34,318 nucleotides of DNA from an uncultured Bdellovibrionales bacterium (GCA_938002015.1 CALLAU010000030.1:1-34318), one strand, 5' to 3'; counted from the first letter of the stretch, positions 1 to 7,432 are shown. The notes: a model not told the origin generated them from the sequence alone. Numbers and translations are program-made.

Positions 1-789
1 TATTGTACTCCAATTTGCACCTTCAACAATTCTTTTTATAATTTCTAAATCACCTTCTGCCTCGTCCACTTCATACTGCGCTAACTTTGCAAGATACCTT
101 ATCGCTGCAAAAACAGGTGGATTCTTACCTTCTTTAAAACGTGTTGTAGTTTCATGACTTTCAGAAAATAAAAATTTAATTCTTCCACTAGCCACATCAT
201 TTAAGAATCTTGAGTCAGGATTTTCCCAGGAAAAAAGATCTCTAAAAATAATTTCACCAGGGTCAGCGTTAACCGCAATCATACCTGTTGAGTTTGTATC
301 CGTGTGCTGGTTTAAAAAATCGGGATTATCAAGAAGTGGCAATTTATCACCAATCTCTGCTCTTAAGAGTCGAACTTCCCAGGCCTCTTTACTGCCAACA
401 AAATGTTGGTACTTTGTTTTTAAAATTTCCTGCAAACTTGCTGCTTGTTCAGCAGTACCGTCAACTACGATATCTAAATCTTGGTTACCGCGGTAAATGT
501 TTGTAAAGTCATAATCAAAACGCTCAGCTTGATATTTCTCATCACCAGCTTCTCTTTCAAGGTCCCACCTCACGTAATGTGCAAAAGCTGAGGCTGTTCC
601 ACCAAAAAGATAAACTTTAACCCCAAGCTTATTTGCTTCTGCTTTTATAAAGGCAAACTCTGGTACTCTTTCTAAGCGTATTTGTGTCTCCTGTGACAAA
701 ATTTGTCTCTCAACCTTAGCAAAGGCTGTCAGACTCATTAAGAATAAAAAGAAACATATTGTGATCTTTTGCACTCTATGAGATTGCAT
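1..789 (-). CDS. Secreted nucleotidyltransferase-fold protein (3' end outside window)
   Basis: An open frame runs without a stop from an ATG at 789 to the window edge, giving 263 residues of a longer protein. The N-terminus is a clear signal peptide: a short basic stretch, then a hydrophobic core (about residues 10-24) ending AFA. The mature part holds LFGGTASAFAHY followed about 45 residues later by DLDIVVDG. This GG(S/T)...DxD pattern is that of the polymerase-beta-like nucleotidyltransferase superfamily (poly(A)-polymerase head type), where the two Asp bind metal. A signal peptide on such a fold is unusual. There is no clear ribosome-binding site at the ATG; a GTG five codons in would also leave a usable signal peptide. 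A terminator separates it from fmt upstream, so it probably has its own promoter. Substrate unknown; the NTase assignment is motif-based and the C-terminal half is not visible. Confidence 0.75.
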   Translation of the reverse strand, partial: MQSHRVQKITICFFLFLMSLTAFAKVERQILSQETQIRLERVPEFAFIKAEANKLGVKVYLFGGTASAFAHYVRWDLEREAGDEKYQAERFDYDFTNIYRGNQDLDIVVDGTAEQAASLQEILKTKYQHFVGSKEAWEVRLLRAEIGDKLPLLDNPDFLNQHTDTNSTGMIAVNADPGEIIFRDLFSWENPDSRFLNDVASGRIKFLFSESHETTTRFKEGKNPPVFAAIRYLAKLAQYEVDEAEGDLEIIKRIVEGANWSTI

Positions 790-842
790 TAGATGTGCCA
801 GCTTAGTGCTTTTTGAACCTTAAAATTGGTCAATATGAAGTC

Positions 843-867
843 AAAAAAAACAAGCCTTTTTAAGCTT
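843..867 (-). terminator. Rho-independent terminator of def-fmt
   Basis: On the minus strand AAGCTT pairs with AGGCTT across a four-base A loop (one G-U pair) and is followed by GTTTTTTTT. The stem begins inside the last codons of fmt, so termination is built into the gene end. It separates def-fmt from the secreted NTase-like gene downstream. Confidence 0.75.
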
Positions 868-1801
868 CAGAAAAACAACTTTTTTCAGTTAGTCCATAAC
901 CGTTTATAAAGTCCCCAACACTTAAGGCTTTGGAGTTTTGCGGTTGAAAGCTCCTAATTCCAAGAGCGCCCTTTTTACAGCCCACAAGGATAAAGCCGTC
1001 TTCTCTTTTAATTTTTCCAGAAGCAAGTTGCTCTGCCTCAGACACAAAGGTGTCAGATACTTTAACTCTTTTTTCATTATAATAAGTAAAAGCTCCAGGC
1101 CCCCATTTAAGACCTCTTATTTGGTTGTGAATTTCTTGAGCTGAAAACTCGCTCCAGTTAATGAGCCCTTCACTTTTTTGAATTTTTTTTGCGTAAGTTG
1201 CTTTTGATTCATCCTGAGGTTTTGGAGTCACTTCATTTTTTAAGTAAGCAAGTAGTGCTTTTGAAATTGTTCTAGCTGAAATATCTGAAAGCCTATTTGC
1301 AAGCTCTAGTGAGTTTTCATTCTCCCCGATTAAAACTTTTTCTTCAAAAATCACAGGCCCTGTATCAAGGGATAGCTCCATAATCTGTAAAGACACTCCC
1401 GTCTCTAAATCTCCACTCATTACAGCTCTTTGAATAGGGGCTGCTCCCCTCCACCTTGGAAGAAGGCTTGCGTGAATGTTAATAAACTTATTTGGAAGAA
1501 CATCTAAGAGGTCTTGTTTTAAAAGTTGGCCAAAAGCTAAAACAACCACCACATCAAAATTCCTTTTTTTTATACTTTCAATTATTTCAGGAGTAGAGAC
1601 TTTTTCTGGGGAGATAACTTCAACTCCATTTTCAAGAGCAAAAGACTTAATAGGAGATGGAGTGAGCTTCATTTTTCGACCACTTGGCCTGTCTGGCTGA
1701 GTGATGACTAACTCAACATCAAACTCACTTGAGTCTAGAAGAGCCTTTAGCGTTGGCACTCCAAATTCAGGAGTTCCCATGAATAAAACTTTGTACTTCA
1801 T
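860..1801 (-). CDS. fmt: Methionyl-tRNA formyltransferase
   Basis: Transfers a formyl group from 10-formyl-tetrahydrofolate to Met-tRNA(fMet) in the cytoplasm, making the initiator for translation. The 313 residues match the usual length. The N-terminal Rossmann-like domain opens KVLFMGTPEFGVPTL. The folate/catalytic signature is NIHASLLPRWRGAAPIQ, with N108 and H110, followed by D146 in LSLDTGP, corresponding to the Asn-His-Asp catalytic set. The C-terminal OB-like tRNA-binding domain carries IRGLKWGPGAFTYY. It lies 41 bases downstream of def on the same strand, the classical def-fmt order, so formylation and deformylation are probably co-transcribed. An AAGG stretch precedes the ATG. Nothing is missing. 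Confidence 0.97.
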   Translation of the reverse strand: MKYKVLFMGTPEFGVPTLKALLDSSEFDVELVITQPDRPSGRKMKLTPSPIKSFALENGVEVISPEKVSTPEIIESIKKRNFDVVVVLAFGQLLKQDLLDVLPNKFINIHASLLPRWRGAAPIQRAVMSGDLETGVSLQIMELSLDTGPVIFEEKVLIGENENSLELANRLSDISARTISKALLAYLKNEVTPKPQDESKATYAKKIQKSEGLINWSEFSAQEIHNQIRGLKWGPGAFTYYNEKRVKVSDTFVSEAEQLASGKIKREDGFILVGCKKGALGIRSFQPQNSKALSVGDFINGYGLTEKSCFSEA

Positions 1802-1842
1802 TTAAAAACCTTGCTTAAAAAAAAGGAGAAACAAAAACAGAC

Positions 1843-2451
1843 CTAATCGTGATTGCAGTTTTCATCATGAACATGATCATCACCATTTTCTTCAGTCTTT
1901 TTATCAGGATAACCATGTTTCTTAATCTGTTTTTTAACTCTATTTGACTTAATAATGCTTAATCTATCAATAAAAAGTTTGCCATCTAAATGGTCAATTT
2001 CATGCTGAATACAAATTGCTGTTAATCCATCTGTCTTAATATTAAGCTCTTTCCCTTCTGGGTCTAAGCCCTTAATCTCAACATAGTTAAAACGCTTTAC
2101 AGTTTCATAATAACCAGGAATTGAAAGACAGCCTTCATCAAAAGTTGTCTCACCTTCTTTATCCACAATCTCGGGGTTAAAGATAATGATAGGTTGAGGG
2201 ACTTTTTGCTCTAAGTCTGTCATCTCCTCCATCTCATACCTTCCCTCTTTATCTTTGCGTCTTGTATCAACGATAAGAAGCCTTACAAGCTTGTTCACTT
2301 GAGGGGCGGCAAGACCAATACCTTTTTCAGCATACATTGTCTCTAGCATATCTTCAGAGAACTTTTTAAGCTCTGGAGTCACCTTTTCTACCGGCTCTGA
2401 GAGCTTTCTGAGTCTTGGATCTGGAAATTTTAATACTTCTAATATAGCCAT
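1843..2451 (-). CDS. def: Peptide deformylase
   Basis: Removes the N-formyl group from nascent proteins; a cytoplasmic metalloenzyme acting at the ribosome exit. All three family motifs are intact: GIGLAAPQ (residues 44-51), EGCLS (106-110) and QHEIDH (149-154), giving metal ligands C108, H150 and H154 and catalytic E151. At 202 residues it is about 30 longer than typical enzymes. The extra length is a C-terminal tail from about residue 177 that is basic, then acidic and His-rich, ending DDHVHDENCNHD. This is outside the catalytic fold and could bind metal or simply be a disordered appendix. It is the first gene of the def-fmt pair. No strong ribosome-binding site is seen before the ATG, but the start fits the family. 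Confidence 0.97.
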   Translation of the reverse strand: MAILEVLKFPDPRLRKLSEPVEKVTPELKKFSEDMLETMYAEKGIGLAAPQVNKLVRLLIVDTRRKDKEGRYEMEEMTDLEQKVPQPIIIFNPEIVDKEGETTFDEGCLSIPGYYETVKRFNYVEIKGLDPEGKELNIKTDGLTAICIQHEIDHLDGKLFIDRLSIIKSNRVKKQIKKHGYPDKKTEENGDDHVHDENCNHD

Positions 2452-2463
2452 AAATTAGAGATA

Positions 2464-2488
2464 CAATGCTCAAAGATAAAGAGCAATG
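2464..2488. repeat. Imperfect inverted repeat upstream of def
   Basis: CAATGCTC and GAGCAATG face each other across nine bases with one mismatched position in the arms. It lies in the 73-base gap between the end of the small exported protein gene and the def start, on their shared strand. It could be an operator or leader hairpin for def. No T-run follows on the minus strand, so a simple terminator is less likely. Confidence 0.35.
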
Positions 2489-2524
2489 AGTAAGATTCTT
2501 ATTTAAAAAGCCTATTAAAAAATT

Positions 2525-2857
2525 TTAGCAGGCTATCACCTCTTCAGATATAACCACTTCTCCTCCACCCTCACACACAGGACAAACAGCGTCCTCTTTC
2601 TTTGGATCAAAAGGCACTAAACCAGATTCACAGTAAGTATTAGATTTAATCTCTGACTTCACAAAAGATAGTAGTTCATTACTACTTTTACAGAAATAAA
2701 CACTATAAATATCAGGGTTTGCTTTTGTACTTCCCGTTCTTAATCTTACTTTATAATTACACTTTGGACACGTAAGGGTATACATACTAGCCGCTTTAGC
2801 AACTCTAAGAGCTGAGCAACTTAAAGTAAGAAACAAGGCAAGTTTTATAAAATTCAT
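2525..2857 (-). CDS. Small exported zinc-ribbon-like protein
   Basis: A 110-residue protein of unknown function. Residues 1-22 look like a signal peptide ending VAKA before the mature start. The mature protein has two CxxC pairs, CPKC near the N-terminus and CPVC near the C-terminus, flanking a central stretch with further Cys; the last residue is also Cys. Paired CxxC knuckles suggest zinc-ribbon-like metal binding, but in an exported protein they could form disulfides. The start is placed at the ATG at 2857 rather than the TTG one codon upstream, because GGAG lies six bases before the ATG and only three before the TTG. It is on the same strand as def, 73 bases ahead of it, but probably a separate unit. 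Confidence 0.7.
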   Translation of the reverse strand: MNFIKLALFLTLSCSALRVAKAASMYTLTCPKCNYKVRLRTGSTKANPDIYSVYFCKSSNELLSFVKSEIKSNTYCESGLVPFDPKKEDAVCPVCEGGGEVVISEEVIAC

Positions 2858-3088
2858 CAATCACTCCTTTATTTATTAAGATAAACACTTAAAGCTTGAA
2901 AAAGTTTCAACCCATAACCCATCAAAAGTATCAACTGCACGTTTTTTGAACTAATAACTGATGAAAATTAATCTTTTACTAAATTTATGGGGCTAAAATA
3001 AAGTTTTTATAACTACTTTTTAAAAAAATTAAGCAATAAGTTGGGCTCAACAACAAGTAATTAAGTAAAAACTAAAAAAGGAGAAAAA

Positions 3089-3634
3089 ATGAAAACTCTA
3101 ACCTTAACATTCACTTTAGTATTAAGCCTACTTTCATCAAACGCTTTTGGGTGCGCTGGCTGCCTTGATCTCTACCCAGAGACCTTAGTGATGAGTCAGG
3201 TCGTTACTGACTCACTAATTACACAAGAGGTCTCACTTAGTAGTGATAATGCTGAATTAAGACTGCAAGACCTTTCTTGCACTAAGCCAAATCTTTTTCA
3301 CAGCGAAGAAACAAAACTTGAGTGCCTTATTAATATCGTAAAAGATGAGCAAGATGTTACTTTGACACTAAAAGATGACGCCGCAAAATTTTTGTTCCAC
3401 CAATTGAGTCATTTAACTGCTGAAGCACATTTTGGAAGCGAAGCAAGTGAAGGCGAAGGGCCTGACAGAACAGGAGAAAGGTTTTCTGTACCATTTAAAT
3501 CTCAAAACCAAAATTCAACCACCGTTAGTCTTCCACGTATTCACTCAGGCTCTTTATATTGTCCAATAATCAGAGGAAAAAAGCGCTGCGAGATCACACT
3601 TTCAGTTCTTAACGTTTCTTATCTTTACAAATAA
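3089..3634 (+). CDS. Secreted cysteine-containing protein, unknown function
   Basis: 181 residues. A signal peptide covers about residues 1-21 (basic start, hydrophobic core, SSNAFG) and is followed immediately by CAGC. The AFGC context is a poor lipobox, so export by signal peptidase I seems likelier than lipidation, but a lipoprotein cannot be excluded. The mature part has several more Cys that could form disulfides. No recognised domain. The start is well defined: AGGAG at 3079-3083 lies five bases before the ATG. The DUF2259 protein follows 43 bases downstream on the same strand with its own ribosome-binding site, so the two probably form an operon of periplasmic proteins. Confidence 0.75.
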   Translation: MKTLTLTFTLVLSLLSSNAFGCAGCLDLYPETLVMSQVVTDSLITQEVSLSSDNAELRLQDLSCTKPNLFHSEETKLECLINIVKDEQDVTLTLKDDAAKFLFHQLSHLTAEAHFGSEASEGEGPDRTGERFSVPFKSQNQNSTTVSLPRIHSGSLYCPIIRGKKRCEITLSVLNVSYLYK

Positions 3635-3677
3635 AAACCAATACCGTAACAAACAAAAGAAAAAAGGATCAAACAAT

Positions 3678-4457
3678 ATGAAAACAACAAAAATCATAAC
3701 ACTTATTATAACGCTTTTATTAACAGCAACATCTTTTGCTGGAGATGGCTCAACTTATCAATCTTTAGGTTTTTCTAAAGATGGAAAGTACTTCGCCTTT
3801 TTGCAAGATGGAGAGGAAGACGGCTCTGGCTTTTATTATGTCAGCGCAGATGTGATTGAAACGCAAACAAATAAGCTTATAAAAAGAGAAAGCATAGTCG
3901 GTGATGAAATAGAGTATGTTTATGAAGATGATGCATACTGGAGCAACCCAGAAGTTCGAAAAGCTCACCAAGATAAAGTTAAGAAAGAACTCTTTAAAAG
4001 ACTAGACTTTGAAAAATACGGCCTAGATAAACCTGTTTTTGGAAAAACCCTTATAAGCAGAAATCAGTATGATAAAAGTGAGTACACAAGCACTGGATTT
4101 ACTTTCAATGAATGGCCTATGGGTGGCACAAGCGCTTCACATCAAACCTATTCTTTAACACTAAACACTCCAAGTGCTCCTCAAGAAAGTGTTGCGGATT
4201 ACTGCTGGGATACTTTTGATGTAAAAATGGTTGATCTTAAGTTAATAAAAAATCCTAACTACCAGGATGAGAAGGAAGTTCTCACCCTTCAACAAGATAC
4301 AAGACTTCCAGCTTCTAGAAACTGTACTTTTAAATACTGGATCGTAGGTGTTGAAAGCTTAAACGATACTTATATCTCTGTAATTTTAAGATATTCAACT
4401 CTAGGCTTTGAAGGACCTAATGAAAGAGTTATGGCTGTAACAGCAAAAATTAATTAA
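3678..4457 (+). CDS. DUF2259-family secreted protein
   Basis: A 259-residue protein with a signal peptide (about residues 1-21, ending SFA before GDGS). The mature N-terminus, GFSKDGKYFAFLQDGEEDGS, closely resembles the conserved opening of the DUF2259 family of predicted secreted proteins. The C-terminal LGFEGPNERVMAVTAKIN is also what I expect at the end of that family. The family's biochemical role is not known. The SxDGKYFAF stretch resembles one blade of TolB/WD-like beta-propellers, which may explain the fold. It is downstream of another secreted protein and ends at a strong bidirectional terminator. GGA lies about nine bases before the ATG. Confidence 0.72.
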   Translation: MKTTKIITLIITLLLTATSFAGDGSTYQSLGFSKDGKYFAFLQDGEEDGSGFYYVSADVIETQTNKLIKRESIVGDEIEYVYEDDAYWSNPEVRKAHQDKVKKELFKRLDFEKYGLDKPVFGKTLISRNQYDKSEYTSTGFTFNEWPMGGTSASHQTYSLTLNTPSAPQESVADYCWDTFDVKMVDLKLIKNPNYQDEKEVLTLQQDTRLPASRNCTFKYWIVGVESLNDTYISVILRYSTLGFEGPNERVMAVTAKIN

Positions 4458-4473
4458 TTTTCTAATCTTCATC

Positions 4474-4507
4474 AAAGGCTCTTTTTTATTTTTTTAAAAG
4501 AGTCTTT
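4474..4507. terminator. Bidirectional rho-independent terminator
   Basis: AAAGGCTCTTTT pairs with AAAAGAGTCTTT over 12 positions (one G-U) around a T-rich loop, followed by a T-run on the plus strand. On the minus strand the A-rich left flank gives a T-rich tract too. It sits in the short gap between two convergent genes (stops at 4457 and 4510) and probably serves both. Confidence 0.85.
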
Positions 4508-4509
4508 TT

Positions 4510-5007
4510 TTATTTAAGCCACGTCTTAACTAGCTTTAAAATCGCTTCTGCTTTTGCTAAATCTTCGCACTCTCCTATTGTAATTTCTTCTAAGCCATTA
4601 CCTAAGTGAGCTATAATCTTATAAGTATCAGGACCTTCTGACCAGTCAAACTTCTTAATCTTTAAAACTTCAATTTCACTAAAGCTAATTCTTTGCACTC
4701 TCTTAACTGGAAGTTTAAAAAGTGACAATTTAATAACCCTAACAAGCCTAGCCTTTTTATCTACAACAACTCTAAGGCTGTAACTCGCTAGAGAGAAAAA
4801 AATAAATAAAGCTGCTACACAAATAGCACCAATTGAAATTAATAATGCAAACAAAAAGAAGAGATTAAAATACGAGGTCCATCGCACTTTATAAATCAAC
4901 TCATAAGGGGCTATTAATGGAAACAAGCCAATTGAAAAAAAGAATATTCTCTGAAAAAGATTCACCCTACTTTCATATTTTACTTTTAAGTCTGTAATTT
5001 GAACCAT
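4510..5007 (-). CDS. Two-TM membrane protein with cytoplasmic beta-rich domain
   Basis: 165 residues, unknown function. Two hydrophobic segments (about residues 18-36 and 47-77) form a hairpin near the N-terminus. The rest is a soluble domain of alternating beta-like strands (for example VVVDKKARLVRVIKL and YKIIAHLGNGLEEITIG) closed by an amphipathic helix, a layout resembling bacterial PH-like domain proteins. It starts only five bases after the ribbon-helix-helix gene ends, so it looks like the last gene of the DUF4160-RHH unit. Whether it belongs functionally to that module or is read through is not clear. The protein encoded at 5800-6324 has the same architecture without obvious sequence identity. 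Confidence 0.65.
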   Translation of the reverse strand: MVQITDLKVKYESRVNLFQRIFFFSIGLFPLIAPYELIYKVRWTSYFNLFFLFALLISIGAICVAALFIFFSLASYSLRVVVDKKARLVRVIKLSLFKLPVKRVQRISFSEIEVLKIKKFDWSEGPDTYKIIAHLGNGLEEITIGECEDLAKAEAILKLVKTWLK

Positions 5008-5012
5008 AAACT

Positions 5013-5294
5013 TTAATCTCTAGTTTTTTTCTTAAACAAAACTTTCTCTATTTTAGATATCCTTTTTTCTAAACTATCTACTTTACTATCACTATAGACT
5101 AAGCCCCTTAATGCCTCTCGCATTAAAGCTTGATACTTATCTCCTCGTTTTTCTGCTAAAGATCTAAAGGCATCAACTACCTGCTGATCAATAAAAAGAG
5201 TAATACGCTCTTTACCATACTTTGGGTCAAATTCATCTACAGCCAGCAGGTCCTTTCCACCAAACTTAATATCTTTTTTAGTTGTGGATTTCAT
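5013..5294 (-). CDS. Ribbon-helix-helix (CopG/BrnA-like) putative antitoxin
   Basis: A 93-residue protein. Residues about 30-70 (ERITLFIDQQVVDAFRSLAE, then YQALMREALRGL) fit a ribbon-helix-helix DNA-binding fold: a beta strand that pairs in the dimer, then two helices. This resembles CopG/BrnA-type antitoxins. The C-terminus has a short charged helix with heptad character (VDSLEKRISKIEKVLF) that could help oligomerise or bind a partner. The first 17 bases overlap the end of the DUF4160 gene, and GGAGG lies six bases before the ATG inside that gene, so translation is coupled. The likely role is to neutralise the DUF4160 partner and repress the operon; this is inferred from fold and arrangement. 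Confidence 0.75.
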   Translation of the reverse strand: MKSTTKKDIKFGGKDLLAVDEFDPKYGKERITLFIDQQVVDAFRSLAEKRGDKYQALMREALRGLVYSDSKVDSLEKRISKIEKVLFKKKTRD

Positions 5295-5472
5295 TCCAAG
5301 CCTCCATAAACTTTACTCTTTTGCTTTTTATAAACGCCTCAATTTGCCTTATATCTTTTTTTGAGTAACCTCTAGACTTCACACACATTGCATTTGAAAT
5401 CATAACTCTTGCACTTCCATTTGGACTTATAGCATGAACATGGGGCGGCTCATGATCATGACTAAAAATCAT
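5278..5472 (-). CDS. DUF4160 putative toxin, probably with longer N-terminus
   Basis: The family signature HDHEPPHVHA is clear, and the C-terminus (IEAFIKSKRVKFMEAWNEIH) matches the end of DUF4160 proteins, small proteins often found beside antitoxin-like genes. From the ATG at 5472 the protein is 64 residues, but the family normally begins MPTV-x-RF about a dozen residues earlier. The reading frame stays open upstream to a TAA at 5518-5520, and translating it gives IGTVFIFRNIRF joined to MIFSHDHEPP, a good match to the missing N-terminus. The codon at the expected Met position is ATA (5506-5508), preceded by a GGGGG stretch. So the true start may be a rare ATA, or the gene has lost its ATG. 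The conservative ATG is given here. Overlaps the RHH gene by 17 bases. Confidence 0.78.
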   Translation of the reverse strand: MIFSHDHEPPHVHAISPNGSARVMISNAMCVKSRGYSKKDIRQIEAFIKSKRVKFMEAWNEIHN

Positions 5473-5799
5473 AAATCTAATATTTCTAAATATAAAAACT
5501 GTGCCTATAAAGCCCCCTTAATGTACATCAAATTGATGCATGTGTCAAAAAAATACTTAAATACTTAACAGGCTCTTACTGCAAATAAATGAGCATCTTT
5601 AAAAAAGAAAACTCTTTGGTTAAAGAAAAAGAAGCTGCACCTTTAACGGACAAACAGACGGATAGATGGATGGGCAAAGAAGTAAAACATGCAAGAAGGC
5701 ATAATGTAGAAGCTGTTTAAATAAACACAAACTTTCTGACTTACAGATCATAGGCCTTTTTAAAAGCAACAAGTTATTTAATAATTTATTAACAAGGGC
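5473..5799. other. Gene-poor gap of about 330 bases
   Basis: Apart from the probable N-terminal extension of the DUF4160 protein (to 5508) and one doubtful small frame at 5589-5720, I see no gene, RNA or clear repeat here. The promoter of the DUF4160 unit should lie to the right of 5520 on the minus strand, but no convincing -35/-10 pair was picked out. Confidence 0.5.
5589..5720 (+). CDS. Possible 43-residue hydrophilic small protein
   Basis: An ATG-to-TAA frame of 43 codons lying alone between two minus-strand units. The peptide is highly charged (MSIFKKENSLVKEKE, later KEVKHARRHNVEAV) with no signal peptide or membrane segment. Codon choice looks like that of real genes around it, but no good ribosome-binding site precedes the ATG and I recognise no family. 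It may be a real small gene, a remnant, or chance. Confidence 0.3.
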   Translation: MSIFKKENSLVKEKEAAPLTDKQTDRWMGKEVKHARRHNVEAV

Positions 5800-6324
5800 T
5801 TATAGTTTACTAAAGTTTCTCTCATCCATTGCCTTTAAGGCCCACAATATAGAGTTAAAGTCTCTCCAGTTTAAATACGCACTCTTTAAAGAGTACTTCG
5901 TATCTCTTTTTTTTGAATACCTGTCTTTTATATGAATTAAGATTGCCTCGCCTTTAGCAAACCTTGTTTCTATAACATTATGATCTACTGAGTAAATCAT
6001 CTCTTCTCTTATTTTTATTTTTTTTCGAGAGAGTGTATTTACAGGGATTTCAATAAAGTCTTTTCCAACAATAATAACATGATCAAAAACAAAGTAGCCT
6101 AAAAGCAATAATATACAGTAACCCGTAGCAATTCCAAAAGTTGCTAGAAAAAAAGCCGCTTTAATAACTTTATCCATATCTGTTGAACTCACCATAGTTA
6201 CATACATCGAAGGGCCAAGCCAATAAAGCGGAAGAAAGAAAAAAACAACTCCAAAACAAAGTTTAACTCTCGACCATAAGGTAAGCTTATAAGAATACTT
6301 TTTTATCTCATCAAGGCTATTCAA
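5800..6324 (-). CDS. Two-TM membrane protein coupled to lptG
   Basis: 174 residues from a TTG at 6324. The open frame extends further back into the end of lptG, but GGAG at 6333-6336 lies eight bases before this TTG, and starting here avoids the overlap. Two membrane segments (about residues 21-40 and 57-80) are followed by a beta-rich cytoplasmic domain (HVIIVGKDFIEIPVNTLSRK) and a C-terminal helix, a layout like bacterial PH-like proteins. No named family is recognised. Its position 31 bases after lptG suggests co-transcription; a link to envelope or lipid transport is only a guess. Confidence 0.65.
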   Translation of the reverse strand: MNSLDEIKKYSYKLTLWSRVKLCFGVVFFFLPLYWLGPSMYVTMVSSTDMDKVIKAAFFLATFGIATGYCILLLLGYFVFDHVIIVGKDFIEIPVNTLSRKKIKIREEMIYSVDHNVIETRFAKGEAILIHIKDRYSKKRDTKYSLKSAYLNWRDFNSILWALKAMDERNFSKL

Positions 6325-6332
6325 TTTTAATA

Positions 6333-6336
6333 CTCC
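6333..6336 (-). promoter_or_regulatory. Ribosome-binding site fixing a TTG start
   Basis: GGAG on the minus strand eight bases upstream of the TTG at 6324. No comparable site precedes the longer frame that begins within lptG. Confidence 0.6.
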
Positions 6337-6355
6337 ACTAACTAAACTAAATCTT

Positions 6356-7432
6356 CTAATACTTAAGTTTTGGAGACATAACACCAAAAAAAGCTAAACT
6401 TATAAGTCCTGGAAACCACGCAGCTAAAACAGGAGGAAATATACCAACTTTTCCAAGGTTTAAGGACACAGAATAAACAATCCAGTAAACAAGAACTAAA
6501 CCCATTGAAACACCAAGCCCTACAAAAACATTAGAAGCTCTTGAGTTTCCAATACAAAAAGGAATTGCTAGTAAACTTAAAAATATACCTGAGAAAATGA
6601 AACTCCACTTACCATGATAATCTGTTCTTAACGTTCTTGTAGCCATTCCGGCTTCTTCATTTTTTTTAATCGCGTAAGAGAGCTCTGAAACTGACATAGA
6701 GTCTGTTCTTGATTGTCTTTTTTCATACTCTTTTAAATCCTGTAAAGGAGGCAAGGTGAGTTCTTTAAAATCACTCACTTCAGCAGCCCCATCAACGTTA
6801 ATTAAAGTTTCTTGCCCGTTTGATAATACCCATATGCTGTCTTTAAGATTAGCTGATTCAGCCTTAATAACTCTTGTAGGAGCCCATTTTTCTTTATCAT
6901 AAAAAACTATGTTAACATCTAAGACTCTTGTTGCTGTTATTGTTTTACCGAAATTAACTATAGCTTCAGGAGTTCTAAACCAGAGGTTCCTTTTTTTCAT
7001 ATGATTGTACTGATGTGGTTTTTTTTTAATTTCAACAAACTTATAATAATTACTCTTATCCATAGTAATTGGGACTATTTTATCTGAGATATACCACCCC
7101 ATAAAAGAGGCAAAAAAGAGGCAACCTAGAACAGGCAAAAGAAGCCTGTAAAAAGAAATCCCAAGAGAGAAGAAGACAACGAGTTCAGTGTTTTTTTGTA
7201 AATAAACAAAAAGAAACACAGTTGCCAAAACACCAGCAATAGGGAGCATTTGAACAATAATACTTGGTGAATAATTTAAATAATAAGCAAAATATACAGC
7301 TCCTGATGCTGGATACCTACTCATAAAAGAGAGTGCATCAATAAGCACAAACAGCATGGTGAAAACAAAGGCACTCATTAAGAAGTACTTTGTATAAGCA
7401 AAAACAAGGTAACGGTCGTAGGTTTTAATCAC
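6356..7432 (-). CDS. lptG: LPS export ABC transporter permease LptG
   Basis: An inner-membrane permease of the YjgP/YjgQ (LptF/LptG) family, which with LptB extracts lipopolysaccharide from the inner membrane and passes it to the periplasmic bridge. The 358 residues are the normal size. The topology fits: three N-terminal membrane segments (about 12-34, 50-75, 95-115), a periplasmic beta-jellyroll domain (about 125-260; WVLSNGQETLINVDG), then three C-terminal segments. The end, GKVGIFPPVLAAWFPGLISL, resembles LptG rather than LptF. The start is a GTG at 7432 with no ribosome-binding site. A good sigma-70-type promoter only about ten bases upstream suggests a leaderless or near-leaderless message. 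lptF and lptB are not in the window. Confidence 0.9.
   Translation of the reverse strand: MIKTYDRYLVFAYTKYFLMSAFVFTMLFVLIDALSFMSRYPASGAVYFAYYLNYSPSIIVQMLPIAGVLATVFLFVYLQKNTELVVFFSLGISFYRLLLPVLGCLFFASFMGWYISDKIVPITMDKSNYYKFVEIKKKPHQYNHMKKRNLWFRTPEAIVNFGKTITATRVLDVNIVFYDKEKWAPTRVIKAESANLKDSIWVLSNGQETLINVDGAAEVSDFKELTLPPLQDLKEYEKRQSRTDSMSVSELSYAIKKNEEAGMATRTLRTDYHGKWSFIFSGIFLSLLAIPFCIGNSRASNVFVGLGVSMGLVLVYWIVYSVSLNLGKVGIFPPVLAAWFPGLISLAFFGVMSPKLKY

Noticed and set aside
288..506. Two plus-strand frames of 64-72 codons
   Set aside because: They lie opposite the open frame of the secreted NTase-like gene, which has a signal peptide and motifs; the plus-strand peptides look random.
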